Positions 1-8,956 are shown, counted from the stretch's first letter. The stretch is 64,000 bases of DNA from Maribacter aquivivus (GCF_900142175.1 NZ_FQZX01000002.1:229317-293316); one strand, 5' to 3'. Numbers and translations: made by a program. The notes: a model not told the origin generated them from the sequence alone.

Positions 1-407
1 TTGAAAAGAATGAATTTCTTCTTGTTTCTGTCGGTGTGTTTCTGATAAAAGTTCTCATGATGTATAATTTTTAATTGATGATTAATAATTTTGATATACT
101 TACTAGACGAGGGTATTTGAAATTTGTTACAGTACTATGTATAAAAAGGTACTATTTTTAACAAAAAACTACATGCAATTTATTTTAAAGCACTTATTTT
201 CAGTGTATTAATTTAATTTTTAAATTTTTAAATTTTAACATTATTTCAAAGCTCAGGCATTCTAGGTATATTTTTAGGGTAGGGGAAAGGGTTAAAAACT
301 AAAATAGCAGCGTGTATAATATGATGTGAATTAAAAATTATCATAAAGTCTCTTAAAAGTTTGCTAGTTTGAAGCCTACTAATGCTAAATAATTGAAATA
401 CAAATCA
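1..407. other. Intergenic left edge, no confident gene
   Basis: This AT-rich stretch contains no convincing complete gene. On the minus strand an ATG at 58 opens a frame that runs off the left edge (19 codons visible, beginning MRTFIRNTP). It could be the start of a truncated gene, but I see no recognisable family or upstream promoter, so I do not call it. The rest (about 60-400) consists of A/T runs and has no strong hairpin. Confidence 0.4.
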
Positions 408-415
408 TATCTTTG
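408..415 (+). promoter_or_regulatory. -7 box of the cold-shock gene (TATCTTTG)
   Basis: This is an exact match to the Bacteroidota -7 consensus TAnnTTTG. I see no good -33 TTTG at the usual 19-bp spacing. It would give an untranslated leader of about 145 nt before the preferred ATG at 568, a length typical of cold-shock mRNAs that are controlled by leader structure. Confidence 0.55.
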
Positions 416-567
416 TAGAACTTTAAAGGGATGCAGATGATTCTTGCAATGACCTTACAACAAATAGGATAATTAGGTTTACTCAAAAAACTTACCGTTT
501 GTTTTACACGTCACCACGTATTTCAATTCCTTTATTGCAAAATCTATTATTATCATTAAAATTACGA

Positions 568-1026
568 ATGGCAAAATCGCAACAAACATTTAATAAAACT
601 GAAAAAGAAAAAAAGCGCTTAAAAAAGCGTGAAGAAAAGAAGAAAAAAATGCTTGCTCGTAAAGCAGCTGCAAAAGAAAGTGGTACTTCTGGTATTCCAC
701 TTGCTTATGTAGATTTCAACGGAAACTTGGTAGATACTCCGCCAGATCCAGCAATGAAAGTCGAAATTGAGGCAGAAGATATCGTTTTAGGTATTCCTAA
801 AAAAGAAGAAGGTGATGTTGAAGAATTCGATCCAGTAAGAAATGGTAAAGTTTCTTTCTTCGATACAACAAAAGGATTTGGTTTCATTATAGACGCTGAG
901 AACAACGAAAAATACTTTGTTCACGTTAGTGGTCTTATCGATGAAATTATGGAAAACGATAAAGTTTCTTACGAGTTAGAAAAAGGCATGAAAGGTATGA
1001 ACGCCGTTCGTGTAAAGAAAATTTAG
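568..1026 (+). CDS. Cold-shock domain protein with basic N-terminal extension
   Basis: A 152-residue protein, probably an RNA/ssDNA-binding chaperone. Residues 1-40 are strongly basic and predicted disordered/helical (KKRLKKREEKKKK). Residues 93-152 form a cold-shock domain with RNP1 (KGFGFI) and RNP2-like (YFVHVSGL) motifs. The frame is open upstream to a TTG at 499, but the ATG at 568 gives the family's usual MAKSQ start, so I chose it. Classical CspA proteins are 60-70 residues; the long N-terminal extension is common in Flavobacteriia. A second, short CspA lies at 17053. The EamA gene begins 15 nt downstream, so the two may be cotranscribed. Function is inferred from the domain only. Confidence 0.88.
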   Translation: MAKSQQTFNKTEKEKKRLKKREEKKKKMLARKAAAKESGTSGIPLAYVDFNGNLVDTPPDPAMKVEIEAEDIVLGIPKKEEGDVEEFDPVRNGKVSFFDTTKGFGFIIDAENNEKYFVHVSGLIDEIMENDKVSYELEKGMKGMNAVRVKKI

Positions 1027-1041
1027 TTTTAAAGATTTTTA

Positions 1042-1989
1042 ATGGCGAAAATGCAACGTAACACCGTTCTGGTAGTATTGTCATTTTTCGCCATTTATTT
1101 CATTTGGGGTTCTACCTATTTATGGAATAAAATTGCAGTTACAGAATTACCCGCCTTTATGTTGGCAGGTATTCGTTTTGTAATTGCCGGTAGTCTTATT
1201 TTTATTATATCAAAAATATTAGGCTTCTCCCTTAAAATCACCAAACAACAATTCAAGAATACTATTCTTGCAGGCTTTCTATTTCTGACTTTTGGAAACG
1301 GAGTTGTTGTATGGGCTCTTAAATTTGTAGATAGCAGCTTTGCTGCTCTAGAAGTATCAGCTCAACCTTTAGTGGTTTTAATAATGATGCGCTTATTTCA
1401 AGGAAAAAAAATACAACCAATGTCAATAGTGGGTGTAGTTCTTGGAATAACGGGTATTTTTCTTTTGGTTGGACAGAAAGACATCATTGCACAAGATGGA
1501 GCGATATTGGGCATGGTATTAATTTTTTTCTGTATGCTTAGCTGGTCTTATGGTAGTTTATTTGTTGGTAAAGCAGATTTACCAAAGAACTTCTTTGTAA
1601 ACACAGGATACCAAATGTTTACGAGCGGTATATCGTTATTGATAATTAGCACTCTGTTTGGGGAACAATGGTCGTCTCCAAACACTTGGAGTACTCCCGT
1701 TCTTTGGTCTATGTCATTATTGATTGTTTTTGGCAGCATTGTAACCTTTACAGCCTTCAATTATTTATTACGTATTGTATCTCCAGAAAAAGTAGCTACC
1801 TCTACTTATGTAAACCCAATAATTGCAATGATTCTCGGCTGGTATTTTTTAAACGAAGATATTACCGCGCAATCAGCAATTGCGTCAGTTGTATTATTAA
1901 CAGGTGTGTATTTCATTAATAGCAAAAAGAGCTTAACAATATTCTCAAGATTTTCAGGAAAACGTATTCCTAAAAATCCGTTAGAGTAA
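1042..1989 (+). CDS. EamA/DMT-family transporter
   Basis: A 315-residue inner-membrane protein made of two EamA repeats (about residues 8-145 and 155-295), each with five hydrophobic helices, for ten transmembrane segments in total. The first helix contains the typical IYFIWGSTYLWNK segment and the second repeat the ATSTYVNPIIAMILGW segment. DMT exporters move small metabolites such as amino acids or nucleosides out of the cell; the substrate cannot be told from sequence. The 3' end overlaps the convergent pseudouridine synthase gene by 20 bp, so neither gene has a private terminator there. Confidence 0.9.
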   Translation: MAKMQRNTVLVVLSFFAIYFIWGSTYLWNKIAVTELPAFMLAGIRFVIAGSLIFIISKILGFSLKITKQQFKNTILAGFLFLTFGNGVVVWALKFVDSSFAALEVSAQPLVVLIMMRLFQGKKIQPMSIVGVVLGITGIFLLVGQKDIIAQDGAILGMVLIFFCMLSWSYGSLFVGKADLPKNFFVNTGYQMFTSGISLLIISTLFGEQWSSPNTWSTPVLWSMSLLIVFGSIVTFTAFNYLLRIVSPEKVATSTYVNPIIAMILGWYFLNEDITAQSAIASVVLLTGVYFINSKKSLTIFSRFSGKRIPKNPLE

Positions 1990-2554
1990 TGCTAACAGCA
2001 ACCACTTCTCTTGGTGTCATATTTTCTAATTTAATATCGCCAATACGTACACGAATTAACCGAACTGTTGGAAAACCTACGGCAGCAGTCATTTTTCGAA
2101 CTTGACGAAATTTTCCTTCTTTAATGATAATGCTTACCCACGAGGTTGGTCTGTGCCTGCCAATTCGTAATGCAGGATCTGCATCGGGTAGTGACGGCAA
2201 ATCGTCTAAAACCTTTATTTCACAAGGCTTGGTCATATACTTCTTTCCAAAAATCCCTATAGTTACGCCAGCTTCTATTTTCATAATTGCTTCAGGTGTT
2301 ATTAAGCCATCCAATTGGGCTAAATATTCTTTTTCTATTCCTGAACTATTTATAGTGTCGCTCAACTTTCCATCCGTAGTCATTAATAGTAATCCTTCAG
2401 ATTTCTCATCTAATCTACCAATGGGCATTATCCCATCAGGAAAATCAAAAAGCTCACTTAAAAATCGTTTTTTGCGTAGTTGTCGATCTTCACCAGAGGT
2501 CATCTGACTCAACATTGCGAGGGGTTTATAGATTTTAAAATGACTTTGTTGCAT
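1970..2554 (-). CDS. RsuA/RluE-family 23S rRNA pseudouridine synthase
   Basis: A 194-residue enzyme that would isomerise a uridine in 23S rRNA to pseudouridine. It shows the RsuA/RluB/E/F signature GRLDEKSEGLL with catalytic Asp49, and the C-terminal block KEGKFRQVRKM that contacts RNA. There is no N-terminal S4 domain, as in RluE rather than RsuA or RluB. The length is normal for RluE-like proteins. It is transcribed divergently from the helicase at 2675; a loose -7 element lies at 2596-2604 on the minus strand. RluE (position 2457 in E. coli numbering) is the likeliest specificity, but this is inference. Confidence 0.88.
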   Translation of the reverse strand: MQQSHFKIYKPLAMLSQMTSGEDRQLRKKRFLSELFDFPDGIMPIGRLDEKSEGLLLMTTDGKLSDTINSSGIEKEYLAQLDGLITPEAIMKIEAGVTIGIFGKKYMTKPCEIKVLDDLPSLPDADPALRIGRHRPTSWVSIIIKEGKFRQVRKMTAAVGFPTVRLIRVRIGDIKLENMTPREVVAVSITLTDF

Positions 2555-2646
2555 TAATTTAACCGCTTACTATTTATTTTGATGACATATGGTCGCAAAA
2601 GATACCCTTTTTAACGCATGAATTAGTAATCTATTATAGAGAATGT

Positions 2647-2654
2647 TACCTTTG
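2647..2654 (+). promoter_or_regulatory. -7 box of helicase gene (TACCTTTG)
   Basis: An exact TAnnTTTG match 20 nt upstream of the ATG at 2675, implying a very short leader. The -33 position holds only TTAG. The location directly upstream of a divergently oriented gene supports it. Confidence 0.55.
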
Positions 2655-2674
2655 TATACTCCAGAGAAGATTTT

Positions 2675-4228
2675 ATGCAAGAGACAGTTTTTGAATTACA
2701 AGATAGAAAAACCGATAAGGAACTTTATAGCTATCAACAAGGAGCAATTCAACAAATTTTTGACAAGTTCGATTCAGAAAAAGATGATTACCATCTTCTA
2801 TACCAATTACCTACCGGTGGTGGTAAAACAGTGATTTTTTCCGAAATGGTACGTCAGTATTTAAAAAACCATAACAAGAAAGTTTTGGTAATGACGCACC
2901 GTATTGAACTTTGTAACCAGACTTCTTCAATGCTAACAAGTTTTGGTGTTGTTAACAAAGTAGTCAATAGTAAAGCAAACCTTGATGACCATGAGCGTTA
3001 TAGTTGTTATGTAGCCATGGTTGAAACCTTAAATAATAGGTTGAACGATGATCAATTAGATATTTCTGATGTTGGTCTTGTTATTATTGATGAAGCTCAC
3101 TATAATTCATTCACTAAACTTTTTAAGTTTTTTGAAAATTCTTTTGTTCTAGGTGTTACGGCAACCCCGTTAAGTTCTAATAAGGACTTGCCTATGAATA
3201 AAAACTATGATGAGCTTATACCAGGTGAAACCATAGAAAATTTAATAGCTAACGATTTCTTGGCTAGGGCAGAGGTATTTCAGTATGACATGGGACTTAC
3301 ATCTCTAGAAATTGGTTCTAATGGTGATTACACCGTTAAATCATCTGCTGATTTATATACGAGTCCGGCAATGCTTGGCAAGCTTTTAGAAGCTTACACT
3401 AAACATTCTAAAGGAAAGAAGACATTAATTTTCAATAACGGTATTGAAACATCTATTCAGGTATATCATACTTTCGAAGCTGCAGGTTTAAATATTAGAC
3501 ACCTTGATAATACTGCTACCAAAAAGCAGCGTAAACAAATATTAAAATGGTTTAAAGAAACACCTGATGCTATTCTAACATCGGTTAGTATTTTAACTAC
3601 AGGTTTTGATGAACCTACTATTGACACCATTATTTTAAACAGAGCAACAAAATCACTAACACTTTACTACCAAATGATCGGTAGGGGTTCTAGGGTTTTG
3701 AATAACAAATCGAAATTTACGGTTATCGATTTAGGTAACAACCTTTATCGTTTTGGACCATGGGGTGCAGATTTAGATTGGGGAGCTATATTTAAGTCTC
3801 CTAATTTCTACATGGATCGTATTAAAGACGATGAAGATATTGAAAGTGATTTCAAACTTGAGCTTTCTGATGAAGTTAAAGAAGAATTTAAAAACTCTAA
3901 GGAAACTTATTTTGACATTAAAGAAACCTACGAAACGGCAACGTTTGCAGGGGAATCTTCTAAAGTAGTTTTAGAACGTTCTATTGCTCACCATGCGTAT
4001 ATGTGCATAGAAAACAGTGAAGATGTTTATGATGCATTGGCTTTAGCTAAATTACTAAAAGAAGATATTGATAATCGTATTCATGTATACGGAAAATGTA
4101 TTAGTAAGAGTACCTATAATTTCTTAAGCTGGTTAAAAGATGATTACCAAAAAAAACTAAATGCGTATTTAAGAGAAAATTTTGATACTGTGTTTGAAGA
4201 TATACATGGGCATCCGCCAGAAGATTAA
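2675..4228 (+). CDS. DEAD/DEAH-box superfamily 2 helicase (RadD/SSL2-like)
   Basis: A 517-residue SF2 helicase. Motif I PTGGGKT is at residues 46-52, motif II DEAH at 139-142, motif III-like TATP follows, and motif VI QMIGRGSR lies in the second RecA-like domain. The order and the short N-terminus resemble RadD/SSL2-type DNA repair helicases more than RNA helicases. About 150 acidic, helix-rich C-terminal residues have no obvious motif. ATP hydrolysis is well supported. The substrate (branched or damaged DNA) is inferred from family resemblance. The gene stands alone with its own promoter and a strong terminator. Confidence 0.88.
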   Translation: MQETVFELQDRKTDKELYSYQQGAIQQIFDKFDSEKDDYHLLYQLPTGGGKTVIFSEMVRQYLKNHNKKVLVMTHRIELCNQTSSMLTSFGVVNKVVNSKANLDDHERYSCYVAMVETLNNRLNDDQLDISDVGLVIIDEAHYNSFTKLFKFFENSFVLGVTATPLSSNKDLPMNKNYDELIPGETIENLIANDFLARAEVFQYDMGLTSLEIGSNGDYTVKSSADLYTSPAMLGKLLEAYTKHSKGKKTLIFNNGIETSIQVYHTFEAAGLNIRHLDNTATKKQRKQILKWFKETPDAILTSVSILTTGFDEPTIDTIILNRATKSLTLYYQMIGRGSRVLNNKSKFTVIDLGNNLYRFGPWGADLDWGAIFKSPNFYMDRIKDDEDIESDFKLELSDEVKEEFKNSKETYFDIKETYETATFAGESSKVVLERSIAHHAYMCIENSEDVYDALALAKLLKEDIDNRIHVYGKCISKSTYNFLSWLKDDYQKKLNAYLRENFDTVFEDIHGHPPED

Positions 4229-4271
4229 TTCGATTACTGTTCTTCTATTTCATTAAAGAATTTAAAACATA

Positions 4272-4305
4272 AAAAAGGGCTGTTCATTTAAGAACAGCCC
4301 TTTTT
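4272..4305. terminator. Bidirectional terminator after helicase and cupredoxin-like gene
   Basis: A 14-bp perfect inverted repeat (AAAAAGGGCTGTTC and its complement) with a 6-nt loop, A-rich on the left and T-rich on the right. It lies between two convergent genes and can serve both. Confidence 0.9.
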
Positions 4306-4324
4306 ATTTATAGCTAATTACTTG

Positions 4325-4711
4325 TTATTCAACAATAAGACTGTATTGTGGAGTTGGATTTAAAGGGCAGAAATATACATATTCTCCTTTTTCCAGTTTA
4401 GTTTCTTTTGAATGACCTACAGTGTTATTCTTTACTGCAGCAGTTACATATGCAGTCTGAATATGGTTTTCTGGCTTAGATGCATCTTTACCTTTTTTCA
4501 CCAATACTAAACCAACATCTTTACCTACATTGTTGTTTGCAACATCGAAAACATAAGTTCCTTCGCTAACAGTAATTGATTTCTGCGTAAACTCACCAGT
4601 TGTTTGCTCTAAGGCAATCTTCTTAACTGGTTGCTTCATCATTTTATCTTGAGCGTTGGCGCTAAATGAGAATGCTAGTACGATAACTAAAATTGATAAT
4701 ACTTTTTTCAT
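4325..4711 (-). CDS. Secreted cupredoxin-like domain protein
   Basis: A 128-residue exported protein. I start it at MKKVLSIL, which gives a clean signal peptide ending near SANAQ; a longer frame starting ten codons earlier would spoil it. The mature part has a cupredoxin-like pattern (VSEGTYVFDV... YVYFCPLNPTPQYSLIVE). The Cys at the expected ligand position is present. However, the usual first His (as in a KEPHEF-type segment) is replaced by KDVGL, and the C-terminal His and Met ligands after the Cys are missing. It therefore probably keeps the fold but not a type 1 copper site. The AhpD-like gene lies just upstream on the same strand and may be cotranscribed. Its role is unknown. Confidence 0.7.
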   Translation of the reverse strand: MKKVLSILVIVLAFSFSANAQDKMMKQPVKKIALEQTTGEFTQKSITVSEGTYVFDVANNNVGKDVGLVLVKKGKDASKPENHIQTAYVTAAVKNNTVGHSKETKLEKGEYVYFCPLNPTPQYSLIVE

Positions 4712-4776
4712 GTGTTTTAAATTTAAAGAGCTCTCGCTCAAATGGATAGATTAATAATTATTGTTTGTAAAATTGT

Positions 4777-5310
4777 TTATAATGATGGTGCTACAGGAAA
4801 ATCAACTGCTACCTGCGTAGTGCTATGAATGTAGTTTGATATTGTTTTGTCACCTACTAATGAAATGGTGTCAATTAAATTTGCTTTTGTATAACCTGCT
4901 GCAAAATAGTTTTCTAAAACTTTTTCGTCTGTACGACCTCTGTTTTCAGTAACATTTTTAGCTAATTGTGCTAATGCATTTAATTTAGAATCAAATGATG
5001 CCTTACCTGCTCTTAGTTCAAGAATTTGCTCGTCGTTGAATCCGTTCATTTTACCTATTGCCGTGTGTGCAGATAAACAGTAGATACAGTTATTTACCTG
5101 ACTAACTGCAAGGTTTACAACCTCTTTTTCTTTAGCTGATAATGATGTTTTAGCATTGGCAAAATTTAAATAGTTTTCCAAAGCTGTATCACTATTTGCA
5201 TAGGTTGCATATAAGTTTGGTACAAAGCCTAATGCTTTTTTAAGGTTATCGAAAATTACTTGATTGTTTTCGCTTACTTCTTCTCTTGTTGGTATGTTAA
5301 ATGTGCTCAT
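4777..5310 (-). CDS. Carboxymuconolactone decarboxylase (AhpD-like) family protein
   Basis: A 177-residue all-helical protein of the CMD/AhpD superfamily. It has the peroxidase-type active site C75-x2-C78-x3-H82 (NNCIYCLSAHTAIG). AhpD-like members with this motif relay electrons to peroxiredoxins or reduce peroxides directly; members without the Cys pair are decarboxylases. A redox role is therefore more likely than decarboxylation. A small Cys/His-rich ORF and an AraC regulator lie upstream on the same strand, and a cupredoxin-like gene lies downstream. No partner AhpC is visible in the window. Confidence 0.88.
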   Translation of the reverse strand: MSTFNIPTREEVSENNQVIFDNLKKALGFVPNLYATYANSDTALENYLNFANAKTSLSAKEKEVVNLAVSQVNNCIYCLSAHTAIGKMNGFNDEQILELRAGKASFDSKLNALAQLAKNVTENRGRTDEKVLENYFAAGYTKANLIDTISLVGDKTISNYIHSTTQVAVDFPVAPSL

Positions 5311-5431
5311 GATTTTATTTTTAAATTTTATTATAAATTGTTTTTGTTCTATTAATTATCTGGTACAAAAGTATATTCAGAATGGTATTCTAATCATGTA
5401 AAGACTTCCTTTCTACATGTCAATTTTTCCT

Positions 5432-5608
5432 TTATAGAAATGTATTGAATGCTTTGGTTAGTTTTGAAGAAGTATCAGAATCACAGTAGTAATCTGATAA
5501 ATGGTTATGGTGACAATGTTTTTCTACATTGATGGCATTAGTCACTACCGTCTTTTTAGACTTAAATATTTCTATTAAATTGAAGATTGATTTGTGTTTT
5601 AAATTCAT
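5432..5608 (-). CDS. Small Cys/His-rich protein (58 residues)
   Basis: An intact 58-codon frame, short enough to be missed by most gene callers. It begins MNLKHKSIFN, has a basic, helical first half, a dense cluster HCHHNH at residues 31-36 and YYC at 40-42, and ends KAFNTFL. The two Cys and several His could bind a metal ion such as Zn or Cu. A near-consensus -7 element (TAGATCTTTG region, about 5640 on the minus strand) lies upstream, and a purine-rich stretch precedes the ATG. It sits between the AraC regulator and the AhpD-like gene, in the same orientation. I know no family for it. Coding status is inferred from the intact frame, composition and position. Confidence 0.5.
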   Translation of the reverse strand: MNLKHKSIFNLIEIFKSKKTVVTNAINVEKHCHHNHLSDYYCDSDTSSKLTKAFNTFL

Positions 5609-5698
5609 GTCTTTGTTGTTTTAATTCTACACTACAAAGATCTAGCTATTATGAATCTTAAAACGGGCAATATCACCCAAGGTGTTGTCGATATTTCC

Positions 5699-6538
5699 CT
5701 AAAATGATTTTTTGAGTTGTTTTTTGAAATCTGATGGAGATTGTTGTGTTTGGTTTTTAAAAAGACGACTTAAGTGCGAGGCATCATCAAAACCAATTTC
5801 ATAAGCTATTTCTTTTGCTGTCTTATCAGTATAGATAAGTAATCGCTTTGCCTCAAGAATTATACGCTCATGAATTATCTGTAGGGGAGTGGTATTAAAT
5901 TTAGAAAAGGTATTGGATAAGGTTTTAGGAGATTTAAACAATTTGTCCGCATAAAAAGCAACCGAATGTTCTGACTTGTAGTATTCTTCAACTAACAAAT
6001 TGAAGCCTCTGAGCAAATCTACTTTTACATCATTGGCAGCTTCGTTAAACCCTTCTTTAGCCTTAAGTAATCTTGTACTCATAATCATAAAACGAGCCAT
6101 AAGCATACGAAGCATTTCTGCCTGTATGGTTTGAGTTTCTAATTCATCAACAAACACCTCATGCAACGTATCAAATTTTCGTTGTTCTTTCTCACCTAAA
6201 TCGATTACAGGTATATGGGCATTTCCAAAAAATAACAATCCGGCACAGCTTACTTCTTGATCATGGTCTTTAATACAATAAAACTCTCTATTAAATTGAT
6301 ATACAATTAAGTCGCTGCCTTCTGTATATCGAAAAAACTGGATAGGTGTTAACGCCAATAAACTATGTTCAGAAATTGTATAAGGAACACCATCTACTTC
6401 TATAGAAGCTTTTTGAATAGTGGTTCTAATAAAAATATAAATTCCTGCTTGCTTTGGTTTTTTATAAGATTCTAATAATAACTCATTACCAATTTTAAGT
6501 AATCCACCAGTACTAAAATCTTTAAAAACTTCTTGCAT
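5699..6538 (-). CDS. AraC-family transcriptional regulator
   Basis: A 279-residue regulator. The C-terminal ~100 residues (about 180-279) hold two helix-turn-helix units: YADKLFKSPKTLSNTF, then AKEIAYEIGFDDASHLSRLFK followed by SPSDFKK, the AraC/XylS signature. Residues 1-160 resemble a cupin-like sensor with a short helical linker. It reads toward the small Cys/His protein and the AhpD-like gene and follows the TonB-dependent receptor on the same strand, separated by a strong terminator. The likely targets are these neighbours, but no binding site can be assigned from one copy. Confidence 0.9.
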   Translation of the reverse strand: MQEVFKDFSTGGLLKIGNELLLESYKKPKQAGIYIFIRTTIQKASIEVDGVPYTISEHSLLALTPIQFFRYTEGSDLIVYQFNREFYCIKDHDQEVSCAGLLFFGNAHIPVIDLGEKEQRKFDTLHEVFVDELETQTIQAEMLRMLMARFMIMSTRLLKAKEGFNEAANDVKVDLLRGFNLLVEEYYKSEHSVAFYADKLFKSPKTLSNTFSKFNTTPLQIIHERIILEAKRLLIYTDKTAKEIAYEIGFDDASHLSRLFKNQTQQSPSDFKKQLKKSF

Positions 6539-6555
6539 GAAAACTTGGTCTAAAA

Positions 6556-6593
6556 AAAGGTTGATTCATTACATAGGTAATGAATCAACCTTT
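6556..6593 (-). terminator. Terminator of the TonB-dependent receptor gene
   Basis: A perfect 17-bp stem with a 4-nt loop (AAAGGTTGATTCATTAC, complement 6577-6593). On the minus strand it is followed by a run of seven T, a textbook intrinsic terminator 25 nt after the receptor stop codon. Confidence 0.9.
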
Positions 6594-6617
6594 ATAATTT
6601 TTTATACTGTAGTCTTC

Positions 6618-8870
6618 TTAAAACCGCACAGAAACCTTTCCTCTTAAATAAAACGGAGTACCTGGAGTAAAATGAATTTCTTCTACTGATGCAGTTTCAT
6701 TGAATAACCTGCTTTCAGTAGCGAACTGGGTTTCGTTCCATTCAGTATCAAATAAGTTTTCTACGATTACACCTACTGTCCAGTTCTTAATATGGTAGTT
6801 TAGGTTTAAATCCGTAACGAAATAACCTTCTGCAACAATACTATTATCTTCATTTGCAGCTCTGTCACCTAAGTATCTATAGTTTAGGTTTCCTGAAAAA
6901 TTACCAATATCACTGAAAGATAACCCACCTACAGCAGTAAAATCTGGTGCTAAAGGAATGTAGTCTAAGCCATCTGCTTCTTCTGTACTTCTAGCATAGG
7001 TGTAGTTTACATCACTATACAGATACAACCAATCTAACATTTGATATCGCGCACCAACTTCTACACCAACTCTTCTTGTTTTTCCACTAGGTTCAACAAT
7101 ACCGGCATCGCCCACATACACAAATTCTTGATCTAAAAACAAACCCCACAACGTAGCATTCAACACTAATTTATCTACCGGTTTAATGATTGTTCCCAAA
7201 TCTACTCCATATGCTCTTGGAAGTATATCTCTGCCTTCGTTTGCAGTAACTACACGTGCATCATTAGAGTGAAAGCCCATACCGGTTTTTAAAAATAATT
7301 GCCAGTCCCTATTTACAGCATAAATCGTATTTAATTTAGGGCTCACTATTGCCTTGCTTTCACTTTTGTTATCATAAACTGTACTTAGCTTATTCTCATA
7401 ATCAAAATTGAAATAATCTAAACGAACAGACGGATTAAATGTCCAGTTGCCAGTTTTATATTCTCCATTTAAGAACGCATATATATTAGTTTCATCCACA
7501 TCGCCAAATGCATATTGCTCTAAAGATGTTTTTCTATTTAAAGTATGCTCAAGTGTTACATCATCTACATTATCATTTCTAAATCCAATTCCTGCAGCAT
7601 ATTTGAATCTGTCATCAGTACCTACAGTAATATCAATCTGCTCGAAAACAGTTTCAGCTCCCATAATGGTTCTATCTTCATACTGTCGTATTTGGTCTCC
7701 ATTAATAGGATCTTCTAAAAAGAAAGTAAAATTTGAGAACAACTCAAAATCATATTTGCTCAAAAAAGCTCGTGTCTTTAAAAATTGATCCTCACCTAAG
7801 AATTTGGTATGATTAAACATTAAATTCGTTCTACTTGTTTGACCACCTTCCGTGTCATCAATAGCTCCAAAACGACCTATAATCTTTTGATCTATTGCTC
7901 TTTGCGGTATTTGACCAGAAGCATCCCACTTACTTTGAAAATGAGAAGCTGTTAATGTCAGTTCTTCTTTTCCTATATCCTTGTAATGATAGCGACCCAA
8001 AATATTTACTCGGTTAAAGTTTTGAGGAGAATCAAAAGGTCCGTCGGTTAAATAAATTTCCGAAGCTAAATACCCATCACTTTTACTGCTTTTTAGAATA
8101 TTAAAAAGCCCAACAAATCGATTGGTATTAAACTGACCAGCCTCGTAAGTAATCATGCTTTTGTCTACACTTTTCTTAAGACTTAAATCGACATAACCGG
8201 CCGTATTAAAATCTCCTTTATCAGCATAATACGGTCCTTTTCCGAAATTAATATCATCAATGGTTTCTGGAATAACAAAATGTAAATCTGCATAGCCTTG
8301 CCCGTGAGCATGGGATACCATGTTTACCGGCATACCATCAACGCTAATGGCAACGTCTGTACCGTGATCAATATCAAATCCTCTTAAAAAAATTTGTTCT
8401 GCCTTACCGCCGCCTGCATGTTGCCCAATTAATAATCCGGGTACTTTTCGTAGTATTTCTTGAGATGATTTTACAGGATCTTTCTGTACGTCTATATTCA
8501 CAAACCTAGTCATGGCATCAACCTTAGAAACAACTACTACTTGGTCTAAGTTTATACTCGATTCTTCTAACGCTATATTTACTCCTTCATTAAAATGATT
8601 TTGATTTACTACCAACACAAAAGTCTTAAAACCTAAATTTGAGAAATATATAGAGTCATTTACCGTTGTCGAAGGAAGTGAAAATGCGCCTGATAAATTA
8701 GTATGGCTGTGCTGCCCTGATGTTTGATTAAAAATGCCTACATTTTCTAAAGCGGCGCCCTCTTTATCGGTTACTTTTCCTTTAAGGTTCTGTGCTTCTA
8801 CATTAATTGATGTAATAAGTAAAAAGATAAATATTAAAAGCTTTAATGCCCGATTATAGCTGTAAATCAT
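6618..8870 (-). CDS. TonB-dependent outer-membrane receptor
   Basis: A 750-residue outer-membrane importer. Residues 1-26 are a signal peptide ending INVEAQ. Residues 28-105 form a CarboxypepD_reg-like beta domain (GKVTDKEGAALENVGI). The plug domain spans about 115-240 and contains a His-rich strand (NMVSHAHGQGYADLHF). The remainder is a 22-stranded barrel ending in the sorting signal VSVRF. It has no SusD partner beside it, so it is more likely a metal, siderophore or cofactor receptor than a polysaccharide system. The His cluster in the plug hints at a metal ligand, but this is inference. An exact -7 box lies about 80 nt upstream of its start codon. Confidence 0.92.
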   Translation of the reverse strand: MIYSYNRALKLLIFIFLLITSINVEAQNLKGKVTDKEGAALENVGIFNQTSGQHSHTNLSGAFSLPSTTVNDSIYFSNLGFKTFVLVVNQNHFNEGVNIALEESSINLDQVVVVSKVDAMTRFVNIDVQKDPVKSSQEILRKVPGLLIGQHAGGGKAEQIFLRGFDIDHGTDVAISVDGMPVNMVSHAHGQGYADLHFVIPETIDDINFGKGPYYADKGDFNTAGYVDLSLKKSVDKSMITYEAGQFNTNRFVGLFNILKSSKSDGYLASEIYLTDGPFDSPQNFNRVNILGRYHYKDIGKEELTLTASHFQSKWDASGQIPQRAIDQKIIGRFGAIDDTEGGQTSRTNLMFNHTKFLGEDQFLKTRAFLSKYDFELFSNFTFFLEDPINGDQIRQYEDRTIMGAETVFEQIDITVGTDDRFKYAAGIGFRNDNVDDVTLEHTLNRKTSLEQYAFGDVDETNIYAFLNGEYKTGNWTFNPSVRLDYFNFDYENKLSTVYDNKSESKAIVSPKLNTIYAVNRDWQLFLKTGMGFHSNDARVVTANEGRDILPRAYGVDLGTIIKPVDKLVLNATLWGLFLDQEFVYVGDAGIVEPSGKTRRVGVEVGARYQMLDWLYLYSDVNYTYARSTEEADGLDYIPLAPDFTAVGGLSFSDIGNFSGNLNYRYLGDRAANEDNSIVAEGYFVTDLNLNYHIKNWTVGVIVENLFDTEWNETQFATESRLFNETASVEEIHFTPGTPFYLRGKVSVRF

Positions 8871-8948
8871 AAAGTTAAATTTAGATAAGGTTGTCTTTTG
8901 AACTACCTACGATAAAAAACGATAAAGGTTTTAAAATTTATAGAAAGG

Positions 8949-8956
8949 CAAAAATA
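8949..8956 (-). promoter_or_regulatory. -7 box of the TonB-dependent receptor gene
   Basis: On the minus strand this reads TATTTTTG, an exact TAnnTTTG match, 79 nt upstream of the receptor ATG. A TTG lies 14 bp further upstream, which is shorter than the usual spacing. Confidence 0.45.

Noticed and set aside
1..58. Minus-strand frame beginning MRTFIRNTP and running off the left edge
   Set aside because: Only 19 codons are visible, with no promoter or recognisable family; it cannot be supported as a gene.
499..567. N-terminal extension of the first cold-shock protein from a TTG at 499
   Set aside because: The ATG at 568 gives the family's usual MAKSQ start, and the upstream codons lie in the putative leader.
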